Origin: Bradyrhizobium algeriense
Lineage (GTDB): Bacteria > Pseudomonadota > Alphaproteobacteria > Rhizobiales > Xanthobacteraceae
Direction: 5' to 3'
Length of the DNA stretch: 64,000 bases
Assembly (NCBI RefSeq): GCF_036924595.1
Contig: NZ_JAZHRV010000001.1
Coordinates: forward strand, 5,890,001-5,954,000
Part shown: positions 56,149 to 63,611 of the stretch, piece by piece
Position numbering within the stretch: position 1 is the stretch's first letter
Layout: every line of letters begins with the position of its first letter
The notes under the pieces: generated by a model
The model's database searches: none
Told to the model about the DNA's origin: nothing
The model's input: the letters and a program-made list of their open reading frames with translations, nothing else
Translations under genes and position numbers: made by a program

Positions 56149-56160
56149 GAGCTGTTTCTT

Positions 56161-56339
56161 CACCCTCCCCTGGAGGGGTCCGAGACGAGCGGAGCTCGCT
56201 CGTGGGTCGGCTCACATGGAGCGCAGCGAAATGTAAGACGGGGTGGGGTGATCTCTCCACTCGGTCACTGTTGGGTGTGGAGAGACCGTCACCCCACCCC
56301 GCCGCTACGCGGTGACCCTCCCCCTCCAGGGGAGGGTGA
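56161..56339. repeat. Long nested palindrome, 'CACCCTCCCCTGGAG' family
   Basis: Outer arms CACCCTCCCCTGGAGGGG and CCCCTCCAGGGGAGGGTG; inner arms GGGGTGGGGTGATCTCTCCA and its complement with one mismatch. About 180 bases between convergent cycA and the small barrel gene. It could form a very strong cruciform or RNA hairpin. Confidence 0.9.
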
Positions 56340-56361
56340 GACGACGCCCGAGTTCGCCCGT

Positions 56362-56655
56362 TCAAGCCAGCGTGTGCACGATCACCGGTCCGGCCATCGC
56401 GGTGGCCGGCCCGGTCAACAGCGGCGCCAGATCGTGCTCGATCCATGCCAGCGCGCGCTTGTTGGATTCTTCAGCGGCCGCAAAGTTGTTGAACAGGCTG
56501 ATCGCGATCACCGTGTCGTCGGGCGCATAGACCACGTAATAAGCCATGAATCCCTCGACCCCGCTGATGACGGGAATCGCGCCTTCCTTGATCCTGCGCG
56601 TGAGCTCTTCGGCCTTGCCGGCCTTGGCCTTGCCCTGACGAATGGCGGCGTACAT
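56362..56655 (-). CDS. Small dimeric alpha/beta-barrel (ABM-like) protein
   Basis: 97 residues: MYAAIRQGKAKAGKAEELTR, RIKEGAIPVISGVEGFMAYY, VVYAPDDTVIAISLFNNFAA, AEESNKRALAWIEHDLAPLL. This is the ferredoxin-like half-barrel of antibiotic-biosynthesis-monooxygenase-type proteins, which dimerise. Catalytic residues are not conserved enough to predict a reaction; many members are of unknown function. It is a single-gene unit. Confidence 0.8.
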   Translation of the reverse strand: MYAAIRQGKAKAGKAEELTRRIKEGAIPVISGVEGFMAYYVVYAPDDTVIAISLFNNFAAAEESNKRALAWIEHDLAPLLTGPATAMAGPVIVHTLA

Positions 56656-56839
56656 GGCGCTCTCCCTCGAAGGTCGGCTGCCCGATATCGCGACTCTTAA
56701 GGTTCATCCACGGCGGGACGAGCAGCGGAATCCCGCGCACAGCGATCGTACCCCATCCGGAGCCGTCAGGCCACGCGCGGCGTCACCGTCGCCTCTGATC
56801 GCGCAAAAGCGCGTCGATAGAACCGGGCTCCCGCACCCG

Positions 56840-57835
56840 TCAATCGGCCGCCGCTGCCGCCCTCGGCGTCATCGCGCCCATCATCGCCTCCACCTCTGCG
56901 ATCGCGAGATCGGGCGCCGCTTGCTGAACCATGTGGCCGACGCCGGGCAGCACGATCAGTTTTGCATTCGGCGCAACGGCAGCGAGCGGTCGCGAATGGA
57001 TGCAGGTCGAGACCGTCTTGTCGGATTCATCGCCCGTGATGATCGTGATCGGCGCCGTGATCTCGGCATAGCGCGGCGCTTGCTCGGCCACAGCCGCCTT
57101 TAACGTCACGAAGTCACGCGCATTGGCGATGAATTCGCGCGGCCGCAGCAGCAGCGGCGTCGCAGTGTCCCTGACAAAGTCGTCCGGCATGGTCTGCGGC
57201 AGGAACACGACGCGCGCGCCGCGTTCGGCCAGCAAATGGCCGAGCGGCAGCGTGATTGTATAGGCGAGCAGCGGGCCGATCACCGGCGTCGCGATGATCT
57301 TGTTGTATCGCCCGACGCCGCCCGGCCAGGGATAGGCGACCGGCGCCAGCATCACGAGACCCGCCACAGTTTGCGGCTCATCCAGCGCCATGCGCAGGCC
57401 GAGGGCGCCCGCCCAGGAATGCACGACGAAGATCGCCTGGCCGACGCCGAGCTTTGCCAAAGCCTCCCCGATCATCCGGCCCTGAATTTCGGGCGTCGAA
57501 TCCTCCAGCCGGAGGCGGGTGCTCCAGCCATGCCCGGGACGGTCGATCAGGATCACGCGGTGCTTTCTGGCAAGCCGTTCTCCGACCGGCCGCCGCATCA
57601 CCTCAAGATTGGAACTCGCACCATGCAGCATCACGATCGGCGGGCCGGCCGCATCGTGCGGGCCGAGATCGAGGATGTGGAGGGCTCCGCCCGCCACCTC
57701 AACTATCCTGCCCCGAGCCGGATGGGCCCGTTCGCTGAGAAAAACGCCGACTTGCGTGATCAGCGCCAGCAGCGCCGCCAGCGCCGCCACTACTATCACT
57801 ACCGCCATCGAGAATTTCCGGCTGATTTTCTGCAC
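56840..57835 (-). CDS. Membrane-anchored alpha/beta hydrolase
   Basis: 331 residues starting on GTG at 57835. An N-terminal anchor helix (about 9-31, FSMAVVIVVAALAALLALIT) is followed by the hydrolase domain: IVMLHGASSNLEVMRRPVGE, LIDRPGHGWSTR, nucleophile S140 in VVHSWAGALGLRMALDEPQT (the elbow has Val instead of the first Gly), the acid in TIITGDESDKTV, and base histidine in PGVGHMVQQ. The substrate is unknown. It resembles proteins annotated as hydrolases near polyhydroxyalkanoate or lipid genes, but there is no such context here. Confidence 0.85.
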   Translation of the reverse strand: MQKISRKFSMAVVIVVAALAALLALITQVGVFLSERAHPARGRIVEVAGGALHILDLGPHDAAGPPIVMLHGASSNLEVMRRPVGERLARKHRVILIDRPGHGWSTRLRLEDSTPEIQGRMIGEALAKLGVGQAIFVVHSWAGALGLRMALDEPQTVAGLVMLAPVAYPWPGGVGRYNKIIATPVIGPLLAYTITLPLGHLLAERGARVVFLPQTMPDDFVRDTATPLLLRPREFIANARDFVTLKAAVAEQAPRYAEITAPITIITGDESDKTVSTCIHSRPLAAVAPNAKLIVLPGVGHMVQQAAPDLAIAEVEAMMGAMTPRAAAAAD

Positions 57836-58071
57836 CGGCGAGCTACGGCCCGGATCGGTTGCGGGTTTCGGGATTGTCCACAGGGCCTCGAACCTGTGGA
57901 TAGCGGGGTCATACTGCTGTCATCGGCAAATTTGTACAGTGACGCTGACACTTTCGCCATGTGTGCGCGTGCCTGATTAGGGGGTAGCCGGGCGCCTGCA
58001 TTGTACCCAACATCCACAGGAACAAGGGCGCTCACTACAAATTGTTCCAGCGTATCATCGGAGGATGCCCC

Positions 58072-58251
58072 ATGATTTCCGACGCAAGCGAAGCCGCCAT
58101 CGATCAGATCGTAGCGAGTTGCAATGGCGACATCCGCGGCGCACTCAAGGCCCTGCTACGGGTAAACGAGCAACTCGAGGCGGAATTGGCGCAATTCTAC
58201 GCGGCCGTAGGCCTCGACGGCATGGCCCGCGGCAGCAACGCGATACATTAA
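58072..58251 (+). CDS. Small hypothetical protein, helical
   Basis: 59 residues from the ATG at 58072, which has an excellent ribosome site (GGAGG 7 bases upstream). ISDASEAAIDQIVASCNGDI, RGALKALLRVNEQLEAELAQ and FYAAVGLDGMARGSNAIH form a helical, partly amphipathic peptide with a coiled-coil-like LRVNEQLEAEL segment. Small proteins of this kind are common in Bradyrhizobium. Function unknown. Confidence 0.65.
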   Translation: MISDASEAAIDQIVASCNGDIRGALKALLRVNEQLEAELAQFYAAVGLDGMARGSNAIH

Positions 58252-58270
58252 CGCGGTACATGAGAGCCTT

Positions 58271-58319
58271 TTGGGTCGACGCGTTTTCCTGACGCGAAAC
58301 GGCTGGAAAAACGCTCTAG
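58271..58319. repeat. Short dispersed repeat, 'GACGCGTTTTC' family
   Basis: GACGCGTTTTCCTGACGCG, then GAAAAACGCTCTAG. The right end provides the TAG stop of the following minus-strand pseudogene. Confidence 0.8.
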
Positions 58320-58597
58320 TTGGATTTGTCCTCGTCACCCGGCGTCTTTGCGGGCGGTTCTTCCACCGCCGGGCACTGGCTGATGGCCGAACGGGCGAGC
58401 TTGGCGTCGTCGATCGACCTGTAGGGTCCGGATCCAAACCAGATATTTCAGCCGACCTGGGCGATGATGACGGGATTGCTGGTGACAATCTCGCATTTGG
58501 CGGTGGCACGGTTGCCGACCACCCAATAGCCGCTTTGCGCCAAAGCGCAGGTTCCGGTCGCAACGGTCATTGCGCTGGCCAGCGGCAATGATTTCAT
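58317..58597 (-). pseudogene. Small secreted protein gene interrupted by one TGA
   Basis: A 93-codon frame from ATG at 58597 (GGAG 10 bases upstream) to TAG. It starts with a signal peptide (MKSLPLASAMTVATGTCALA, then Q) and SGYWVVGNRATAKCEIVTSN, PVIIAQVG. Codon 50 is TGA (58448-58450); reading through gives NIWFGSGPYRSIDDAKLARS, AISQCPAVEEPPAKTPGDED. Codon use is normal on both sides. The frame is otherwise intact, so a single substitution probably broke it. It was probably a periplasmic protein with cysteines at 35 and about 74. Function unknown. Confidence 0.7.
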
Positions 58598-58695
58598 GGC
58601 TCGCTCCTGTCACGCAGTCAGCCGATAATACGCGTTAGCGACGCGCTGTTCCTGCCTGACATAAATCGTCAGGGATCAGGGTTAACCGCGAAACA

Positions 58696-59352
58696 TCAGA
58701 TATCGCGGCCTTCGACCTTTTCGGTGAGGGTCTTGACTAATTCCGGCACCTTTTCGAGATGCGGATTGACGGCCAGCGCCTTGCGAAACGCCTCAAGCGC
58801 GCGCCTTTCGTCGCCGAGGTCCTGCATGATCATGCCCAGGCCCGCCAGCGCGCCGAAATGCCGGGGCTCGCGAATCAGCACCTGCCGGATGTCCTCCAGC
58901 GAATGGGTGTAATCGTTCTTCAGGTAATGCAGCGTCGCCCGCCGGTTCCATGCCTCGACATAGTCGGGACGCAGCTTGATGACGGCATCGAGCAGTTTCA
59001 GCGCGACGTCGACCTTCTGCGCTTCCATCGCGGCCTTGGCGCGCAGCATCAACAGCGCAGCCGTGTCGCTCGGGGTCTGCAGCCACAGCGCCCAGATCCG
59101 CGCCTCGACATGCTTGGCGCTGGCTTCATCGGGGGCGGCCTTCAGCGCGCCGAACAGGAAATCCAGCCCGCGGGTGCGATCGGCCCCGACCTTTGGAAGC
59201 TTGCTCGGCGCTTCCGGCAATTTCTTCTGGGCTTTCGGCGGGGGAATGACCCTGGGGTCATCCTGGGCAAAAGCGGCCACCGGCACGGCTGTCATGACAG
59301 CGGCGAGGACCACGATCCGGCAGTTACGGGCACCCGGGAATCTTAAAATCAT
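58696..59352 (-). CDS. TPR-repeat secreted protein
   Basis: 218 residues. Signal peptide CRIVVLAAVMTAVPVAAFAQ. After a Pro/Lys linker come helical repeats of the TPR type (about 85-205): AALLMLRAKAAMEAQKVDVA, LKLLDAVIKLRPDYVEAWNR, RATLHYLKNDYTHSLEDIRQ, LGMIMQDLGDERRALEAFRK and ALAVNPHLEKV. TPR proteins scaffold other proteins; the periplasmic form is common near envelope genes. Partner unknown. Confidence 0.88.
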   Translation of the reverse strand: MILRFPGARNCRIVVLAAVMTAVPVAAFAQDDPRVIPPPKAQKKLPEAPSKLPKVGADRTRGLDFLFGALKAAPDEASAKHVEARIWALWLQTPSDTAALLMLRAKAAMEAQKVDVALKLLDAVIKLRPDYVEAWNRRATLHYLKNDYTHSLEDIRQVLIREPRHFGALAGLGMIMQDLGDERRALEAFRKALAVNPHLEKVPELVKTLTEKVEGRDI

Positions 59353-59475
59353 AGGCCAAGTCTAGACGCGCAAAATCGCGCCGCAAAGCGGTACGTCGTC
59401 AAAGACCTGTGAAACGAGGAAGAAAAAGCCGACTCAGCGCCCAAGGCTTTGCCGTGGCGGCTTACCCTTGGCGGC

Positions 59476-59601
59476 TTAGCCCTGGCGGGCCTTGAAGCGG
59501 CGCTGCACCTTGTTGATCACGTACACCCGGCCCTTGCGGCGGACGAGACGGTTGTTGCGGTGGCGACCACGCAGCGATTTCAACGAGTTACGGACCTTCA
59601 T
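59476..59601 (-). CDS. rpmJ: 50S ribosomal protein L36
   Basis: 41 residues: [20 protein letters not shown] followed by [20 protein letters not shown] and G. This is the zinc-free L36 form with a '[12 protein letters not shown]' insertion, without the CxxC-H ligands of the classic type, as in many alphaproteobacteria. Highly basic. The start at 59601 has GATTGTCCC just upstream. The 3' region (59430-59480) contains short repeats of TGGCGGCTTA. The gene stands alone. Confidence 0.94.
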   Translation of the reverse strand: MKVRNSLKSLRGRHRNNRLVRRKGRVYVINKVQRRFKARQG

Positions 59602-59746
59602 GGGACAATCCTGATGCTTTGAAAGGCCGTGTTGAAGGCCGAACCTGAGCTACCCGAAAGTGGCAAAATGGGATTTATCCCGAAAGCGGCCAACCGCCCG
59701 GGACGGGGCGGTTTCTAAGCCATGGCGGGACCGGATGTCAATCCGA

Positions 59747-59768
59747 ATGGGCCCGTTTTCGGGCCCAT
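59747..59768. other. Perfect hairpin ATGGGCCCG-TTTT-CGGGCCCAT
   Basis: A 9-base perfect stem with a TTTT loop between rpmJ and the MaoC operon. No T-run follows on either side, so it is not a standard terminator, but it lies where the MaoC transcript (minus strand) would end. Confidence 0.7.
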
Positions 59769-59828
59769 CTGTCCCGTTCCGGCCCTAACGCCGGGTGGGT
59801 TGATACTTGTCCGTAGAACTCTTCGGAA

Positions 59829-60278
59829 TCACTGGCAAAACAGATCGCGCGGGAATTCGACCAGGGCCTCGCCGGTGGCGACCTTTTCGCCGGCCTGGTT
59901 CTTCACCACCACGTCGATCAAAACCCAGCGGGATTTTTCAGTCGTCTGCTTGGCCTTGATGATCCCCGTGGGCTGGATGGTATCGCCGGGCCGGACCGGC
60001 TTGACCCACCGCGTCTCCAACCGCCGGTGGACCGCGCCGGCGGGGCAGGCCCAATCGGTGAGCATTCGGGAGATCAGCCCGAAATTGTTCATGCCGTGCA
60101 TGATGATGCCGCCGAAATTGGTCTTGCCGAAATTGCCCTTCATGTAGTCGTCATCGAGATGCAGCGGGTTGTAGTCGAGCGAAGCATCACAGAACAGGCG
60201 GATCGATTCGCGTGAGACCGCGAATTTCGGGCCGTCGATGACGTCGCCGGCGGAGAGATTGTCGAACGTAGCAGTCAT
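59829..60278 (-). CDS. MaoC-family hydratase/dehydratase, C-terminal-type half
   Basis: 149 residues from the ATG at 60278 with GGGGAGCG upstream. Hot-dog fold. The (R)-hydratase motif with Asp and His is in LDYNPLHLDDDYMKGN and FGGIIMHGMNNFGL (about residues 34-70). It pairs with the gene just upstream, which carries the other hot-dog half; the two would form a heterodimeric 2-enoyl-CoA hydratase or 3-hydroxyacyl dehydratase. The 16-base overlap of the frames suggests coupling. Substrate unknown. Confidence 0.88.
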   Translation of the reverse strand: MTATFDNLSAGDVIDGPKFAVSRESIRLFCDASLDYNPLHLDDDYMKGNFGKTNFGGIIMHGMNNFGLISRMLTDWACPAGAVHRRLETRWVKPVRPGDTIQPTGIIKAKQTTEKSRWVLIDVVVKNQAGEKVATGEALVEFPRDLFCQ

Positions 60279-60292
60279 TGATCGCTCCCCTC

Positions 60293-60769
60293 TCACATCG
60301 GCCGAATCGTCCAGCCTCGGCCGGAACAGATTACATCGCCCTTCTGGTTGAAGAACACGTTGTCGTGCACCACGAACAGCCGCTCGCGCTTGATGAACTT
60401 GTCGAGGGCGCGGGCCTGCAAGGTGATGACGTCATTGGGCCGCGCCGGAATGTTGTAGCTCCAGGACTGCCCGGCATTGACGGTGCCGGGCGAGCGCATC
60501 CAGTCGTCGGCCGGCGTGCAGGAGAACATCAGGAGGATATGGATCGAGGGCGGCGCGATCAGCCCGCCATAGCGGGTGGTCCTGGCATAGGCCTCGTCGA
60601 AATAGATCGGGTGATCCTCGCCGACGGATTTGCAGTAGAGCTCGATGGCTTCCTTGGTCAGCGTGTAGGGAATGGTCTTGCGCGGCTCGCCCGGGACGAT
60701 GTCGTCCCAGACCTTTCGCAAATTGGCGTCTTTCCAGAAATCGGTCTCGAAGGCCTCGGCCTGGGACAT
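60293..60769 (-). CDS. MaoC-family N-terminal-type (FAS1-like dehydratase) protein
   Basis: 158 residues: LRKVWDDIVPGEPRKTIPYT, TKEAIELYCKSVGEDHPIYF, DEAYARTTRYGGLIAPPSIH, SWSYNIPARPNDVITLQARA, LFVVHDNVFFNQKGDVIC. This is the hot-dog fold that lacks the catalytic Asp/His pair and supports the partner half. Its 3' end overlaps the partner gene. It is divergent from the amidohydrolase gene across a short AT-rich palindrome. Confidence 0.85.
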   Translation of the reverse strand: MSQAEAFETDFWKDANLRKVWDDIVPGEPRKTIPYTLTKEAIELYCKSVGEDHPIYFDEAYARTTRYGGLIAPPSIHILLMFSCTPADDWMRSPGTVNAGQSWSYNIPARPNDVITLQARALDKFIKRERLFVVHDNVFFNQKGDVICSGRGWTIRPM

Positions 60770-60815
60770 CTTGCGCTCCCTTATTTTCCGGCTTTTGTTT
60801 CTGCCGCCTTGCGGA

Positions 60816-60838
60816 ATTCGTTATATAGTATAATCAAT
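60816..60838. promoter_or_regulatory. Imperfect AT-rich palindrome in a divergent promoter
   Basis: ATTCGTTATA-TAG-TATAATCAAT: 10-base arms with eight matching pairs, in the 106-base gap between the MaoC pair and the amidohydrolase. It may be a repressor site overlapping both promoters; TATAAT is also a good -10 for the rightward gene. Confidence 0.5.
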
Positions 60839-60875
60839 TTTCCAGACCCAAAAATCAAGCCGGCGGGAAACCCAG

Positions 60876-61760
60876 ATGCCCAAGCTCAAACTGCCCGATA
60901 TCGAGAAAGTCGTCGCGATCGACATCCACACCCACGCGGAAGAGCCCTGCGGCATGCACGGCGACGACGGCTACGACGATTTCCAGGAGCGCATGGCGGA
61001 CTATTTCAAGTCGCCGCACAAGCATCCGCCGACCGTGCCGGAGACCGCGGCCTATTACCGCTCCAAGAACATCGCGGCCGTGATCTTCCCGGTCGACGCC
61101 GAGCGCGAGACCGGTTTCCGCCGTTACAACAATTACGAGATGCTGGAAGTCGCGTCCGATAATCTCGATGTCCTGATCCCCTTCGTCTCGATCGATCCGC
61201 ACAAGGGCAAGCTTGGTGTGCGCGAGGCGAGGAAGCTGATGGAGCAATACGGCGTCCGCGGCTTCAAATTCCACCCGACCATGCAGGGCTTCTATGCCAA
61301 CGACCGCATGGCCTATCCGCTGTACGAGGCGATCAATGACGGCGGCGCGATCGCGCTGTTCCACACCGGGCAGACCGGCGTCGGCTCGGGCATGCCCGGC
61401 GGCATGGGAATGCGCTTAAAATATTCCAACCCGATGTATATGGACGATGTGGCGGCGGATTTCCCCGACCTCAAGATCATCCTCGCGCATCCTTCCTTCC
61501 CCTGGCAGGAAGAGGCGCTGTCGGTCGCGACCCACAAGCCGAACGTCTATATCGACCTCTCCGGCTGGTCGCCGAAATATTTTCCGCCGATTCTGGTGCG
61601 CTACATCAACTCCATTTTGCAGGACAAGATGCTGTTCGGCTCGGACTGGCCGGTGATTACGCCGGACCGCTGGCTGGCGGATTTCGCCAAGCTCGACATC
61701 CGGGAGGAAATCAGGCCGAAGGTGCTGAAGGCCAACGCAAGGAAGATTTTGGGTATATAA
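60876..61760 (+). CDS. Amidohydrolase-family protein (ACMSD/resorcylate decarboxylase-like)
   Basis: 294-residue metal-dependent TIM barrel. The H-x-H motif is H18-T-H20 (AIDIHTHAEE). Further metal or catalytic residues are likely in FKFHPTMQGF (His, about 129-138), AHPSFPWQEE (about 208-217) and LFGSDWPVITPDRWL (Asp). Such proteins decarboxylate or hydrolyse carboxylates such as gamma-resorcylate or ACMS. Divergent orientation to the MaoC pair suggests a shared catabolic pathway; this is inference. Confidence 0.88.
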   Translation: MPKLKLPDIEKVVAIDIHTHAEEPCGMHGDDGYDDFQERMADYFKSPHKHPPTVPETAAYYRSKNIAAVIFPVDAERETGFRRYNNYEMLEVASDNLDVLIPFVSIDPHKGKLGVREARKLMEQYGVRGFKFHPTMQGFYANDRMAYPLYEAINDGGAIALFHTGQTGVGSGMPGGMGMRLKYSNPMYMDDVAADFPDLKIILAHPSFPWQEEALSVATHKPNVYIDLSGWSPKYFPPILVRYINSILQDKMLFGSDWPVITPDRWLADFAKLDIREEIRPKVLKANARKILGI

Positions 61761-62009
61761 AGCGACGTCCGTCTCGAGCTTTTGAGCTAGAGGCCATCGT
61801 GTTCGGTGCCGGCGGCACGCCCTGCGACATCCAGCCGATCGCCGCCGTCGCCGAGGATGCGCCATTGGCCCGAGTGGCGGGTTGGCAGCTCACGATGTAT
61901 TTATTGCCGCCGACAACCCATCAACTGATTATCAGTGTGCGTTGTCGCACGGCGATCGATACGGTGCGCGTGCAGTCCGGATCGGCCACGCCCGCGGAGG
62001 ATCATCGAC
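61761..62009. other. Intergenic region, no gene recognised
   Basis: 249 bases with no convincing frame. The last part carries the ribosome site for the DUF302 gene (GGAGG at 61996-62000). Confidence 0.5.
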
Positions 62010-62486
62010 ATGCTCTCACGAAACACGATAGTTGCAGGAATATTGGTCGCGATGTCGTCGTCACAAGCGTTCGCCGACAGCGGCCTGGTCACGAAGCAGA
62101 GCAAACACACAGTTCAGGAAACCATCGAAAAGTTCGAAGCAGCCATCAAGTCGAAAACTCCAGGCGGATGGATGATCTTCGGCCGGATCGATCACGCCTC
62201 CGCGGCAAAGGAAGCCGGGTTGGAAATGCGGCCGCGAACGGTCGTCATCTTCGGTAATCCGAAGGCTGGAACGCCGCCGATGATGAAGGGCGCGACGCTC
62301 GCGATCGACCTCCCGATGAAAGCGCTGGTTTGGCAGGACGACCAGGACAAGGTCTGGCTGACTTATAACTCGAGCGAGTACGGTGCGAAGCAAATTTTTC
62401 CCCGTCACGGCCTCAATGTGCCAGATGACGCAGCCAAGATGCTTGAAAAATTCCTTGCAGATGCCAGCGACCAGGCCACGCAATGA
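62010..62486 (+). CDS. Secreted DUF302 domain protein
   Basis: 158 residues from the ATG at 62010 (GGAGG upstream). Signal peptide MLSRNTIVAGILVAMSSSQA ending FAD. The DUF302 domain (about 35-150): VQETIEKFEAAIKSKTPGGW, MIFGRIDHASAAKEAGLEMR, PRTVVIFGNPKAGTPPMMKG, ATLAIDLPMKALVWQDDQDK and VWLTYNSSEYGAKQIFPRHG. Members are of unknown function and often periplasmic. Single-gene unit. Confidence 0.88.
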   Translation: MLSRNTIVAGILVAMSSSQAFADSGLVTKQSKHTVQETIEKFEAAIKSKTPGGWMIFGRIDHASAAKEAGLEMRPRTVVIFGNPKAGTPPMMKGATLAIDLPMKALVWQDDQDKVWLTYNSSEYGAKQIFPRHGLNVPDDAAKMLEKFLADASDQATQ

Positions 62487-62863
62487 GTATTGAGGTATCG
62501 GGCCTTGCCGCGGCTCATCCAAGAGCTGAAGGAAATTCGGCGAGGACACCGATCCTGATTGCCAGTGTGTACCGGAACCTGGCGTACTGACCGCGTTACC
62601 TTGCGCTGGTGCGGACCGTGCTGGCTCCGCCGCAGGCGGACGGCAGCTTGAGCGCGCTGACGCGCGCGGCACGTGCGTTGAGTCTGCCCACGGCAAATGC
62701 GTGCGCCCCGCCTTATCCCCGGCCCTCCGCCGGACACGCTGGATGTGGCGCTTGCATCGTGCCGGCTGCTCGTCGACATCCGATCGCTTGCATAACGGGT
62801 ATCTGCGCCATCGTCCGGCGTGCTACACTCGAATAAACCCGTCCCCACATTTGAAGTGTGCTC
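62487..62863. other. Intergenic region, no gene recognised
   Basis: About 377 bases with GC-rich, possibly decayed coding-like sequence, but I find no frame with a start, a ribosome site and a recognisable product. Possible remnant only. Confidence 0.5.
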
Positions 62864-63610
62864 ATGACCATCAAAGCCGTTGTGTTCGACGCCTATGGCA
62901 CGCTTTACGACGTCCAGTCGGTGGCTGACGTCACCGAGGACGCGTTTCCCGGCTACGGCGAAATCATCACCCAGGTCTGGCGCATCAAGCAGCTCGAATA
63001 CACCTGGCTGCGCTCGCTGATGCGGCAATACCGGGATTTCTCCGAAGTGACGCGCGACTCGCTGGCCTACACGCTTGGTAGCCTCGGGCTGCAACATGAC
63101 GACGACACTTTCGCGCGCATCATCGACAAATATCTGCATCTCGATCTCTATCCGGATGCGCTCGTGGCACTTTCGGCGATGAAGGACCGCAAGCTCGCGA
63201 TCCTGTCCAACGGCAGTCCCGATATGCTGGACGCGCTGGTGCGCAACAGCGGGCTCGACCGCGTGCTCGATGCGGTGATCAGCGTGGACGCCAAAAAGAT
63301 TTTCAAGCCCAGTCCCGAAGCCTACATGCTGATCGAGGAGGTGCTGCACGTGCCGCCCGCCGAGGTGCTGTTCATCTCAGCCAATCCCTGGGACGCCTGC
63401 GGCGCCAAGGCGTTCGGGCTCAACGTCGCCTGGATCGAGCGGGTGACGCCGGAAGCGATGGCGCTGGCCTGCCTCGAAAGCGAGACGCTGCCGCCATTGA
63501 CGATGTTTTGGGCGTTGCGTACCCAGATGGATGAACTCGGCGTCGTGCCCGATCACCGCATCCACGGCCTCGCCGAGCTCCCCGCCCTGGTGTCTGCCCA
63601 AAGGTCCTGA
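62864..63610 (+). CDS. L-2-haloacid dehalogenase (HAD type II)
   Basis: 248 residues from the ATG at 62864. HAD-superfamily motifs: nucleophile D9 in VVFDAYGTLYDV, motif II in ILSNGSPDML, motif III lysine in KIFKPSPEAYMLIEE, and motif IV in FISANPWDACGAKAFGLNV. The order and the N-W-D of motif IV match L-2-haloacid dehalogenases, which yield D-2-hydroxy acids. It is 9 kb from glcDEF and 50 kb from the fluoroacetate dehalogenase. The downstream ybaK gene starts two bases after its stop. Confidence 0.9.
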   Translation: MTIKAVVFDAYGTLYDVQSVADVTEDAFPGYGEIITQVWRIKQLEYTWLRSLMRQYRDFSEVTRDSLAYTLGSLGLQHDDDTFARIIDKYLHLDLYPDALVALSAMKDRKLAILSNGSPDMLDALVRNSGLDRVLDAVISVDAKKIFKPSPEAYMLIEEVLHVPPAEVLFISANPWDACGAKAFGLNVAWIERVTPEAMALACLESETLPPLTMFWALRTQMDELGVVPDHRIHGLAELPALVSAQRS

Positions 63611-63611
63611 A

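Noticed and set aside
62487..62863. Decayed coding gene in the gap before the haloacid dehalogenase
   Set aside because: Several short GC-rich frames exist, but none has a start with a ribosome site or a recognisable product, so no pseudogene is claimed.
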